Assembly (NCBI GenBank): GCA_013397865.1
Contig: VZTI01000603.1
Span: 932,137 to 996,136, forward strand
Reading direction: 5' to 3'
DNA: 64,000 nt
From: Struthidea cinerea
Lineage: Eukaryota; Chordata; Aves; Passeriformes; Corcoracidae
Part shown: positions 36,782 through 49,267 of the stretch, in pieces
Layout: each line of letters starts with the position of its first letter
Position numbering within the stretch: position 1 is the first letter of the stretch
Notes under the pieces: model-generated
Databases searched by the model: none
Told to the model about the DNA's origin: nothing
Seen by the model: only the letters and a program-made list of their open reading frames with translations
Position numbers and translations under genes: made by a program

Positions 36782-38401
36782 GTTCATTTTTTTAAACACT
36801 CAAAGCATCTATACTGGATTCAGAGGGTTGTAAACACAGTTAAAGTCTTCTTGGGAGGATAGGTATTGTCTAGGTGGACTGTCAAGAGATTCAGCATCAA
36901 GATGGGGATAGCTTCGATCTGCACAGATGATATTCTTGGATTTAATCTTCTCACGCAGCTTTCACCCTCCTTACAAAGACCCCTTTTTATTAAATAACTG
37001 GTTTATTTCATAACCACTGTTGCTGATTAAAGTGATGTTTACTGGCCAAAAAGAGTCATACCTAATCCATTTAGACCAGATGCAGCCAAAAATTTTGAAG
37101 TTTGCAGTGTTTTCTTTAAAAAAAAAAAAAATCAGGTGTGTGGAACAATTCACTAAGGACACTACAAAGATATTTCAGGAAAACATAATGAACATAACAT
37201 GACCACTCTTTGGGTTTTATTCAGAATTTAGGATCTACAAATGCATATCAGATGATCAGGTCTAAACTGTCTTCTACCCAATTATACTAGTTGCATATAG
37301 AAGTTAAAAAAAAAAAAAAAAGAAATCTCATTGTTAGGCATTTCCTGCCAAAACAGTGAAGACAAAGTTAATCAGGATTCATTAACCCTGCAGTTCTGCG
37401 GCTCACTCCTGGGCAAATAAGGGAAAGACAATATCTAATGATGCAAATTTGGATGTGATCAACCATGAAGAGAGGAGCACGGGAAGTGCTTGTTGAACCT
37501 TACTAATGTGAGGCTTTTTGGGGAGTGGTGTGAAATGAGCGAAACAGGCTCCAGAAAGTGGTGTCCTACTGAGCAACATTTCGACAGAGGGAAATTTGCA
37601 CGATGAGCAGTTAACTGTCTATACAGCTCATTCTGTCACAAAAGAAGAGTCCCTTAAAATTTAATAGGACTGGAACGAATAGAAATCTTTAGAAGGGTTT
37701 AAGACAAAATTAAGACAGAAGACTTTAAGACAAAGAGATGGAATAATCCCCTCTACATGAAATACTTAATAACGGAGGTCTTTTCTGTGCAATTTTAAGT
37801 TGGTCAAAAGAATTTAATAAAGATTGCATATTTCAAGGAGGATTTCTGTAGGGAAGCTTAAATTTCTATAAGAAAGTTAATGTTCTTTTTTATAGTCCAT
37901 GCTGCATTTCCAGAGGGGTTACCAGAACATCATGGCTGAAATAACTGAAAGCAGAGTTGTTTTGCTGTGCAAAGTGGTTTGATGTAGCTCACATAAACGG
38001 TATAATTACATTGTGTAAGCAAAGCCTTGCACGTACAGGATTTAAAGAGCACACAGAGAAACCAAAATTGCATTCTGTGCCTTTAATACCATCCCAGGCA
38101 AAAGCAGGTAACCACAGATAAAGGGACAAAGTCAAGGGGTTTGGCTGGTGAGGAAATTGGACAGGGAAGGTTACAAGATTAAATAAGAGGAATATTGCTG
38201 CACTCTCTTATTGTGGTAAGCCAGATAAATCAACTTCCCTAGCACTTTTTTATTTTCTTTTTTTGACATCACAAGTGTTGGCTTCCTAAAATTTTTTCCC
38301 AGTTGCAGGAATGATGTAGAAAAAAACCACATCACTTTTATGATAGCAAAAAGATATTCTTAGGGAAATTATTTTTACTCTTTGTGTTATTCCAGTCGTA
38401 T
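36782..38401. other. Gene-free stretch, no recognised repeat
   Basis: Contains two A homopolymers (37118-37131 and 37306-37321). No gene is seen. Confidence 0.5.
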
Positions 38402-38625
38402 TTAGAGTCATAGAATATCCTGAGTTGGAAGAGACCTGCAAGGATCATTGAGTCCAACTCCCGGTCTTGCACAGGACAGCCCTGAGAATCACACCATGTG
38501 CCTGAAGCATTGTCCAAACACTTCTTGAACTCTTGATCATCAGGCTTGGTACAGTGACCACTTCCCTGGGGAGCCTGTTCCTGTGCCCAACCACCCCCAG
38601 AGTGAAAAAGTTTCTGAGTTCTGAA
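38402..38625 (-). mobile_element. CR1 LINE 3' end, antisense
   Basis: AGAGTCATAGAATATCCTGA, GTTGGAAGAGACCTGCAAGG, the CACAGGACAGCCCTGAG block, a CATTGTCCAAACACTTCTTG block and GGGGAGCCTGTTCCTGTGCC match a CR1 3' end in reverse complement. It is the same subfamily as 11498-11700. The open frames of 106-112 codons that cross it on both strands are not genes. Confidence 0.92.
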
Positions 38626-39082
38626 GTTTCTGAAGCTACAAAATACTTTTTCTCTTTGTGCCTTAGAAGTAATCATTTAGGATGTAGAAGCACTTATTTA
38701 GAGTGCAGAATTATTGAAATAGGACATCAAAAAATTTCAGGAGATTTCAAGTGTCTTACATCAACATCTGTATTTCCCTTGAGTTCCTTCACTGTTTCAG
38801 TAGCTATCTTATTTGTTACTTTCAGGTTCATCTATTTTCTGCTTGCTGAATAACCCACAATTAACACCTTAATTCTTAAATATCTTCTGTTTGAATTTCT
38901 CTGAATATGGAAGGGAATTTGACTGGCTGCAAAAGTACTCATTTTTATACGAGAGTCACTCATAAGGAGAAAAATCAGCAAATCAAAACCAGTGGATGGC
39001 AATAATCTACAGGGTTTATAGTTCTAGTTCCTCTAAAAATAGGACAAGTTTGAAAAAATGGATAGGAAAAAGAAATATTAGG
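38626..39082. other. Gene-free spacer between two CR1 copies
   Basis: AT-rich; nothing recognised. Confidence 0.5.
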
Positions 39083-39392
39083 GTAATTTCATAGAATCCT
39101 AGAATGATTCTATGAAATTACAGAAAGGCTGTAATGGGCCTTAAAGATCATCTAGTTGCAACCCCCCCGCCATGGACAGGGACACCTTCCACTAGACCAG
39201 GCTGCTCAGAGTCCCATCCAACCTGGCCTTGAACACTTCCAGGGATGGGGCAGCCACAGCTTCTCTGGGAAGCCTGTGCCAGTGCCTCACCACCCTCACA
39301 GGAAAGAATCTCGTCCTAATACCTAATCTAAATTTTCCCTCCTTCAGCTTAAAGTCATCCCCCCTTCTCCTGTCATTGCAAGGCCTTATGAA
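39083..39392 (-). mobile_element. CR1 LINE 3' end, antisense, with terminal foldback
   Basis: After a foldback at 39083-39121 the plus strand reads AATGGGCCTTAAAGATCATC, GGACACCTTCCACTAGACCA, CCAACCTGGCCTTGAACACT, GGGGCAGCCACAGCTTCTC, CAGTGCCTCACCACCCTCAC and CCCCCTTCTCCTGTCATTGC. All of these are CR1 3' segments in reverse complement. The 83-codon frame inside is not a gene. The foldback replaces the normal subterminal part of the element and is described under findings. Confidence 0.93.
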
Positions 39393-42300
39393 AAGTAGCA
39401 ATAACTATGGCACTGTGTATGGCATTTTTCTGAATGGACTTCATGTCACCTCATGGCAATCAGACTTATCAGCTATGTAAGTCCAGGTGTCTACAATATT
39501 AGTCTTCAGCTGATAAGACAGGAGGGACAAGTGCAAAATTAGTAAGGTCTGATAAAACGAGCAGTGTCAGAAATGAATTGCAGTCTGCATAATTTGTGTG
39601 ATCTGCCCAGCTAATTGCGTTGGCATTCAATAGCACTATCTAGTTAAGGACCTGTCAACATGTCTTCCAGAAAGTCTTATTTGCTGGATTTTATAACATA
39701 GTTGTAAGGAAATCAGTTCTAGACTGAATCTTGACACACACGGCTAAGTACTTAAGAGATATTGGTTTCTACCAAACAACAGACAGACTGCACTCAGCAT
39801 TTAAACAGTCAACACTGGCCAGCATGGCAAGACTGGAAAAATGGAGCATTTCTTTTTATTTACAGTAGGCCATGACTGTGTTACCTGAGCTATGCTACTG
39901 TGACTTTTAATGGAGGAAAGCATCAGGGAAATAAAATAGATTTTATAGGTAATTTTTCATTTATATGATAAGTAAATATCCTTTATATCCCTAATTTTTA
40001 ATTTTTTTTCTTGGATGTAGGTGAATTAATCTATCTATATCATTCCTTGTTCTTATGACCCTCCCTTTCTTCCCATCTCCTCCCTGTCATGGCTTTAATT
40101 TTTCAAATCTCATAATGAAACACTCTGTAAAGTGTTGGTTAATGTGCTAGAAAAATGATACTGAAGTTCACCTCGCAAAGTTAAATTTCTAATTCACTCT
40201 GCTGATAATAAATCCTTAGCCTGGAAGAAAACACCAAGTGCAGACCGTATCGTCCTCTTGTTGCTACCAATCTGTTCAAATCTACATCTATAAGCACTTA
40301 AGGCAAATGCCAAGCATAGGAAAAAGCAAGTGAAAACAGCAATGTTTCAAACACGTGATGATGAAAAGCTATGAAAGAAAATGTTAGCTAGTTCAGTAAC
40401 AGGTGCTGTCCCTGTGCTGCTTTACATTTTGGAAGCTTAACTCTTAATGTCTCTCACTGGTACTTACATTTATTCAAAAAAATGCGTATTTCCCTGTGCT
40501 TAGGAAGTGAATTAGTTGCAATACTCAGGGTAAACAGAGCAGGAGAGCCTTGTTACTCTGGTGTTCAGTATCTATCAGCAGAAGAAAAATGGTAACATTT
40601 TTACATGATTTTGGTGTGTCAGTTAGTGATGTCTGCTTATCTATATTCATGCCTGTTCTTAACAACATATTTTTCAGTGATTTCTATTATTTACTTTCTT
40701 GATTTTTTAAAGTGCATTTCTTTTTAATTTTTCATGGCAGTGATTTTCAGTGCCATGGATTTGTTCACTTCAGCAGGAAATGAATTCTAGATATCATGCT
40801 TTGAACTCTTGCTCTGGAGGGAGAGACAATACGACCCCTTTCCACCTGGATTGCTCCTTGCAGTATGTGGAACCCATTCCCACTGTGGCAAAGAAAATGG
40901 CGTTAGTTTTTACACAGAGCTTCATGCAGTGGCAGAAATGGAAACACAGCTGAGGTGTGTCTCAGGACAGCATGTACAACCTATCTTTCTAGGCAGCATC
41001 TAGCTAGATGGTAATTCCCGGAGTTGAATCAAAGTATTACATGTTTTTGACAAATCACGTTAGAAATATTTCTCTTTGGTGGAGTCACTGATTTTCAATG
41101 TCAGGACTTCACTTTTCAAAGCTGAAAAAGTCTTTGCTTTTTCTTATATTGTTCTTCACTTTTCATGTTGCCTTACAGAGGCAGTTTGTGCAAGGATTGA
41201 CAGACAAAACCAAGGATTCAAAATTTTGACCTTGAACCATGTTGCCTTTAAAAAAACAATGCTAGAGGCTTAAATTAATAAAATGTTCAAGCAGGGATCT
41301 GAACGTAACCTTTCCTCTTAGTTTCTAAAACCAGAACCAGCAAAATAAATATCTCAGTCTTGCAAATTTCCTTAAGGTTTTTGAATATTTTTATCTCTTC
41401 AGGAAGCATTTCTCAGATGTTCCATCAGTTTTACCCCCTGGGTCCCTGGAGATTGAAGAGCTAATTGTTATTTGCGCTTTCAGCAAGGCTTGTGCTGTTC
41501 TGCTGGCATCATAGTCATGAAGTCTTATTACAATTCTTGTTCTTCTTTTCTCTGAGACTATCCCAAAGGTCCCCAGTGGGCGGGTAATGAATGATAATAT
41601 ACTCAGGTTGCAGCCAGACTGTGTGTGTATATATACATATTTAGAAGACTGTTTGCAGTACAGAAGATTTAATAACATTCACATTGCTCTGGCTTCTTCT
41701 TTGACCTATGACCTTGAGGAGAAGTTACCTTCAAAACTGTATTCCTAACCCTTCTCATTTCTGTTCTGAAACTTCTGCTCCAACATGCAGAAATGAGAGG
41801 TGTTCAAAGTCAAGGCTGTTGAAAAATGTTAAAGATTTTTCAAGAAATTTGGCTGTAATGACTCAAAGAATGACACAAATACCACACATAAATGTTTTTA
41901 AGATTTTTTCAACTAGGGAAACACATTTGGCTAAAAAACCTGCAGGAATTTTTGCAGAAAATATGATTTAATGTCTAGGCTCTAGTCCAGCTGAAGAGAA
42001 AGATATGCGGATGCTTTTAATTTTCATAATCCTGATTATTACAAACAAAATATTTTTAAGAATAAAAAATTAACCTGGAATAAATACTAGCAGTAGTGAA
42101 CAGCTTACACAACTCTTTTCTGTGAGTTAGCTATGTCCTATTTGGCCAAACAGTTACAGGAGTGCTACAGAGAGTGGTGGGTTTGCCCCTCTCTTTCTGC
42201 ATCATTCTATTTCCATCTATAAACTGTGTTTTGTCATTCCCACAGCTGTGCCTAATGTACTGCTAGGGCAAATGAGCACTATTTTTCCTTGAGCAGGAGG

Positions 42301-44863
42301 TTCCTGAGCTGTTTTCTACTGTCTCTTGCCGAAGACAGGATACAGGGCTAAAGGGACAGGTGGTTTGATCCCATATGATCATTCTTACAAATGACATAAG
42401 TTGTCTGGAAACTTATTCAGTAAAACATCCTGGGTAGAGGAAGTTTACTTTTAAGCTGGGTCACACGAGGGAGGTGGTTTATGGTGCTCCCCTGGTGCAG
42501 ATCTGTCAGCAGAAGCAGCAGCAAGGGAGGGGAATAAGCAGCAATGAAGGGATGAGGTGGAAGCCGTAAGGGTGTGAGGGTATAGAAATGTCTTAACCTT
42601 TTTATGGCAATCATCCTGACAGCAATATCTCATGCAACTTCCACATTAAGTCATGGCTTCATCCTATATAGTGCTTCATAGCAAAAAAAACATAGCCTTG
42701 CTTCATTCCAGCTGTGCAACACCTCTGAGTTTCTGTACTATGGTAAAGCACTTCTCTCCTATACATCACTAGCTGTGATGGTAATTGGGATGGATAAATG
42801 ATCCTACTTTTAGAAAACAAACCACTGAAGAGCATTTGGCTTTTTAAACATTTTTTGTTTGCCACTAGATGAGAAGCATGGTTGTGTTCCCACTTAGAGC
42901 AGCCCCACAGTGGCTTTGGCTCAGCTGAGGGGATAACATGCTTCGCTGAGTAGACAAGGAATATTTTAAGTTTCTACTGACACAAAACCCTCTGCAAGGT
43001 AAAACAACAGCTCCTGACATGTACAACAACCCTTAACAACCCTGTTTAGTTCTGTAACCAAAACCACATTCATCAGCTGCATTACAACTTGTCAGAAGAT
43101 TTCCAATTCATGGAAGAAACCCAAGGATTTATGTTTTATTTGGGTATAAGTCATGTCTGTCTGTTAAAACGTAATGGAAAATCCTGTATTTATTACTAAA
43201 AAGGCTGGATAAATTTTACCGGATAACTGTCCTGTCCCTTCAACTTCTGACTCCATAGTGACAGGCTCTCTGCATTCACCCATCAGCCTGTGATCCCCAC
43301 AGTTGACTGAAGAGTAAAGGGTAAAGTAGCATCTGTCAACTTTCAATTATCCTGTGGTGGTGTCCTGATAATGTCTGTTAGCCAGAGCTGTGATGTCTGG
43401 GCTTGTATGTGCTCTCTTTAATTCAGACCTGACCTACAAACACAACTTTGCAGACAACTAAAGGGAATTCAGGACTAAAATTCAGTACCGAGTAGGATGC
43501 TTGACTGCAAGTTTTAACTGTTGTACTGGGAACTTAAGCTTACTGTATTCAGTGAAGATGTAGAACTGAATTAGGTTGTTCAAGATTTCTTGTGACATTT
43601 GACATGTCCTGGGGCAGCCAAAATGGACACCAACTATTGGTGGACATGACACAGACATTGTAGAAGACATTGTGTCTCCTAGAGGAGCAGCTGGAAGCCT
43701 GATGGGACCCTAAAGGGTATCACACATAGTCTGAGATCTCTACATGGGGAGCTGAATGAAGCATCTAATGTACACATAGGTATTTCCAAGCAGCAACGCA
43801 AGTATATTTGTTTTAAGCTGGAGCTGAGTCACACACCAGACGTCTACAAGGGAAGTATCTATATGAAATATGAGGATACACTGAGACTTTTCTAGGCTCT
43901 AAATTTGAAACATGAGGACATCATGCCAGTAGTATTCACCAAGGTAAAGCTCCAGGCTGAAAACTAGGACACACTGAAAGTATAGATGCATGTATATATA
44001 TGGGTGGCAGTTTTTTGTGTTGTTTTTTTTTTTTTTTTTTAATGTGAGAAGCAGATCAACATCCTTTCTCTCCAAACAGAGTGAAAGTTATTTCCTATGC
44101 ATAAAAGCCAGAAAAAGGCCTGTGCACTGCTGTCTCAACACACTAAAAGCATTGAATCAGGGATTTCAAATGTGGCTTAGTATTGCCCGAGTCTTGTTCT
44201 GGCTCTTGCATGGAGTTAAGTAGCCAAGCAGGAAGAAGAAGAGCTCAGGCAGTGAAGAGCTCTTTTATAAGCACTAAGATTCTTGGCTATTCTTAGACAA
44301 TAAAAACTGACTTAAAATCCTTATAACGGATGTCTTGTTTATTCACTGCTCCTGTAAAACAATACCTCCTTAAAAGCAGTCCACAGCTTTCTTTTTCACA
44401 CCATCATATTCCATTCCACTAAGATCAATGACAAAATTTCTGTAGCTTTTAGAAGAGGAATTAGCACAACATAAAGATATCTCCTCTCATTTTTACCTAG
44501 TCTAACAACACAAATATATTATGTGACTTTTTTTCAAAACATTTCTCATTCTGGTCTAAATACTTTTGCCATGATATCACAGCTCCTAAAAGAGATCAGG
44601 CTCAACATTACTCCCTCCTCACACATAAAAGCTGTGGTATATTCATCATTGCATTTGAATCATTTTTGGTACCTCTTATTTAAATGTTCTGTTCTTTAGC
44701 CACTCTATTCTTCATGCGATCAAGAAACTCTTTGCTAGCACAATATCCATGGTTTTATATAACCAAGCCCTATTCAGACAAGCCAACATATTAGACCTCT
44801 TTTACTGCAGCTGCACTAAACTGCATACAAAATGTAAAACACTGGCCAAGACACTAAAAAAAA
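39393..44863. other. Gene-free stretch of about 5.5 kb
   Basis: No interspersed repeat or exon is recognised. There is a long T run at 44023-44040 and many short unassigned frames below 100 codons. AT-rich throughout. Confidence 0.5.
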
Positions 44864-44902
44864 NNNNNNNNNNNNNNNNNNNNNNNNNNNNNNNNNNNNN
44901 NN
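44864..44902. other. Assembly gap (39 Ns)
   Basis: Ns follow an A run (44856-44863) and end at GCTATTTTG. The missing piece probably includes more of the A tract, as in the poly-T gap near 12.8 kb. Confidence 0.98.
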
Positions 44903-47900
44903 GCTATTTTGAGTGTCCAACTTGATACATTTACAAGAATCCAGACTTGACATGATGGGTTGCTGCTCTATTTTATTTTGAAAGATGGAGACTAAGATAT
45001 CCCAGGCTGAATGTCAGATGTGAATTGTCAGATCCGTTTTGCATTTCATTGTAGCTATAGTGGTATATGAACTCCAGAGCATTTGGATAATATCTGAACA
45101 TCTCATATATTCAAGAGCATTTCAACCGATTTCAACATACCAGATGCTTCATTCAGTAAGACATGGCCTTACTAAAGCTGAGTCTAATTTCAGGCATTGC
45201 ACAAAATGAAGGGCTCAAATCGAAGAAGTTGAGCTGAGCGGTGGAGGGAGCAGGAAAAAGATGGGTCATATACACAGGATCAAGCAGTAATCATCTCTCT
45301 GGTTGTGTAAGAGTTAGCCATCTGCTTGTTTTCTCTGAATTCTGTTTCGGGGAAACTGATCCAATTACCCTCCCTAACCACAGACCTCTTGCTTTGCCGG
45401 TGAAAATGAGGACAGGAACTGATTTAGTCATGGTGGGAGACATGGAGATTTGTGATAGAAACGATTTTGGGTCTCGGTTGGGTTTTGTTTGTTTATTTGT
45501 TTTCTGTTTTATTTATACATTTTGTATATGATTCTTCCTTTTCCTATATGGGTGGGACAGAATTGTAATGGATGAACAAATTCCTAACATGAGCACTTGA
45601 AGGATTACATATGACAACACTGAGAAATGTACTTTACAGTTTCCCCTCTATTTTTGTAATCTTTTCAGCAAAATCCCAGGAAAATAGTTGCTCCAGGACA
45701 GTACGGAAGCATCAATCCTTAAGTTACTCCTCTTCGATCAAAAGGATATATCAGGTTCCTTGTGGTTTGTGGGTTTGATTTACTGTCTTGAGCTCTGGTC
45801 GAGACTTTTTTATACCTTACTGGTTGAAATGGTATTTTTTTCTAGTCACACAACCCTTAAAAACTGGATGACCAGTTTACTTCTAAGATAAATGTGGCAG
45901 GTGAACAAGCTTAGCTCTGCTATGGGTCCAAAATATGTCTCATCTGGTTAAGGTAATGCATGGAGTTAATTAAAACAGCAATGGACAAAGCTGACCAAAA
46001 CCCAGAATATAAGGCGGAAAAACAAATCAGAGATTTAGGGAAAGACAGTTTCTATGACCTGGGAAGAAAAGATGATCTAGATTTGTGTTGTGCAATCTAT
46101 GCGTGGCCATATCTGACAGTTCCTACCTACCTCAGTGTTGGAAAATCTTCTTTGCAGGGCTCACTCTTCTCAGCAGCTGTGTCTCAGCACTGCCTCATGG
46201 GATGATATTCTGTACACCAAGACTCAGGCTGCACCTTGAAATGTAGCTAAAGAGAGAATGATCAAGGAGTACAAGAGGTGAACACCACAGGAAGATTTTG
46301 TTGCCTTATTCCTTGATCCATTTTTCTTCCCTGCTCATGCAAAGCTCACATCGTCATCTGTTTGGATAGTTACTGTAATAATAGTTGCCTTTACACATCA
46401 CATGAGGAATGGGAGGCATTAGGTCATGGGCTGGCTGCCCAGTAGTTCAAAGCCCATGTGGGAGGCACCCCACTTCCTCACAGACTATCAAGCTGTCAGG
46501 AGATGGAACTTTGTTCCTGGCCACCACGCACCCACCCAGCTTCTTCCCTACATGTGAAAGCTGATTTCATGGGGCAGAGGAATTGAGAGCTCTATTCAGG
46601 AACTACTCTGAGTCACACTCTGAGAGCCCCAGCTGGCCTCATTCTTTTGGTGCTTCAGTTAGAAAGCAACAAAATGTAGTTTCATCCCGTCTCTGTCCTC
46701 CAACTTCTCACCAAATAGCTAAGTCAGTTCAAAACAGAGTTACTGGATCCTAACTCTTTCTATCTCAATGCACAGTGAATGGCAGATCTCCAGCAGCTTC
46801 TAACCTGCTGCAGGATGGACAAACTGAGAGGATGAAGCCATGCAGTGACAGGACTGCTCCAACAGAATGTGACCTACAGGTCACACTGAACAAAATGGTG
46901 CCTGCTGACTTGTCTTGCTGGGAGGTGTAACTTTGTGAAGTACATCACATCTAGCAAAATTGCACTTCAGTCTTGTGCTTTGCTGTGGGAATTTCTGGGT
47001 TCAATTGCTTGGGACAGTTAGTTGAGAATAACTTTTTCTTCTGTAAGCAAATTTAGGGTGTCTTTTCTCCTCATTATCACTTTCTCCTGCTCTATCAGGG
47101 TCTTTATTATAACACAGCCTGTGTTTCCAGCCTGTTTAGCAAGACTCGAGAGCATATTTACTCCTGTAAAATAAGATCAATGAGTCCTTTTTCATATCTT
47201 GGTGTTGACACACAGGTTTTGAGACTTTCTGTAATAAAGAAAATAGGGTCTTCATCCTGAGATTATCTTTGGACATATTCATAGACAGCTTAGTTTTGTA
47301 TCATGTCAGTACCTCAAGGCTGATGTATCTTTAATTTTGGACTTTTGTCAAAATCTAAGGTGGTATCCAGTGTGATGAATAGATATATATGCTAGACTGC
47401 TGACCAAAAGCTTTCAGATAATCTGTGAATGTCTATTAGGGTTAGCACTTCAAGGAATGTGTGTTTCCTCTTTGTCTGTAGGGCTGTCGTAGAAATGTTG
47501 ACCCTAAATTTATGAAGATACGTTGCCTATGCTTTCTGTTCTTGTGTCTGACTTGTACCAAAGCATCTTGGAGCCCCAGATGATAAAGTGCAATCTTTCA
47601 GAAGATCAAATTTTTTAAAGAAAAATACCTTGAGAATCTCAGAAAACACAAATGTCATTTTGGTGAAAGCATGTGTCCCATAGCAATTCTTGAATTTATG
47701 CAGATGTGAAATCTTTTTTATTAAGAGCACCCACCAAGAGTCTTCCTAAACATAACACCTCAGATGCAGGTATAATATTTTTAATATTAATTTAATTCTT
47801 TTAGTGAGGCACAAGTTTCCCTGCCTCTAAAATAACAGCTACGTCTTTTCAGCCTTGTCCTCAATTCTTACTGCAAACAGTGTGAACCTCTGAACCTCCA

Positions 47901-49179
47901 CTTTTAACTCTCCCTTTTATATAAGGACAACTCTCCACACAGCATGAAGACGTTTTAGGCTGTTATAGCTATGATTATGATGCTAACAGCCTATCTATTC
48001 CCAGCAATACACGTTTTAAAACTCAATTCTCCTTTTCAGCGAAGGTAGTTTTATCAAGAACATCAGTAAGATGCACTTTCAACCCCAAATGATTTTGCTG
48101 TATGCTAGTCCTATTACGTGTTGCATCTTTTCTATTTTTTATTTACATGTACAGCTGAGACAAACATTTCTTTAAGGAGTACAAGCATTCCCTCACAATT
48201 AGCCTGTTTACCCTTCTAATATCTGTAGTTCTTCTACAGAAGACTCCAGAATGCTTCTATCAACAGAATGGCTTCTGTATCAGCAACCATCTTAAAAGTT
48301 TTAAATGTCCCATTTAATTTCTGGTAGTTGATCCAAATTGTGTCAGTTCTCTCTGCCCCCTTGCAGGGCACTTCCTTAACACTGTACTATCCACAGCCAA
48401 ATACAATGATGGTGAAATGATGGCTTGAAACTTTTGAAAAGTGGAGAAGTCTATTGCAGCTTGTTCCATTTTTCAATATACCTGACCTTTTCTTAGTGTG
48501 TGCTGGTCTTCAGCATTTACTCCATGTGCTGTTCTTGTTTTTCTCTACATTTTCCATGATTTCCTACTCAGCATTACTACTTCCTACTCAGGATTCTCAT
48601 CCACATTTATTCTATTATCATCAACAACCTCCATATGCTCCATTCTGAACTGACTCACCTCTTTTTCTTGGAAAATTAACTCAGTTTCTTGTAACAGTTT
48701 CTAAATGATTTTGTTCCGTCTATAATCCACACTCTTATCAGAGACCAATGAAAAAGCCGCAATACTGATTGTTCAGCTTCTTCTTTACGACGTTTATTTA
48801 AGTATGCTCACAGTCTTTTTTAAATCCTTTGAAAATATTTCATGTTTACATAGCTTATGACGCATCTGAAGCACATTTTCATAGTCAATAGCTGACTTAG
48901 ATGCCAGCAAACTCAATTTGGAAAAACAAAACCTTTTGAATTGCATTTACTGCAGCAAGTGATTCCTAGCAGCCAATGTTTACAGCCTAAAAATTTTGTG
49001 TATTTCTGTCAGTTAGCATATTTCTAGACAGTTTCAGTTCAGGCTCCTGCAGTTATCATATCACAAAAATGCTGGGGAATTGGACCCTTTCCAGTGACAT
49101 CTCATCACCTCTGACAGTTCAGCACCCTCCTGAGCAGAATGTCTGGGCCCTCTCTCACAGCTTTGCCAACAACTGGGTG
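44903..49179. other. Gene-free stretch of about 4.3 kb
   Basis: Nothing recognised. The longest frame (96 codons, 45241-45531, plus strand) ends in a Phe/Val/Cys-rich stretch from a TTTG-rich sequence and looks like chance. Confidence 0.5.
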
Positions 49180-49267
49180 TCTGGGTGTCCCTGTCCATGG
49201 CAGGGGTTGGGAACTAGATGGTCTTTAAGGTTCCTTCCAATCCAAACCTCTCTATGATTCTATGACC
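49180..49267 (+). mobile_element. CR1 LINE 3' tail
   Basis: GGTGTCCCTGTCCATGGCAG, GGTTGGGAACTAGATGGTC, a TTAAGGTTCCTTCCAATCC block and CTATGATTCTATGACC form the last ~88 bp of a sense CR1, with a well-preserved terminal octamer. Confidence 0.92.

Noticed and set aside
38338..38853. Open frames of 112 (minus) and 106 (plus) codons
   Set aside because: Both run through the antisense CR1 at 38402-38625 and into unrelated flank.
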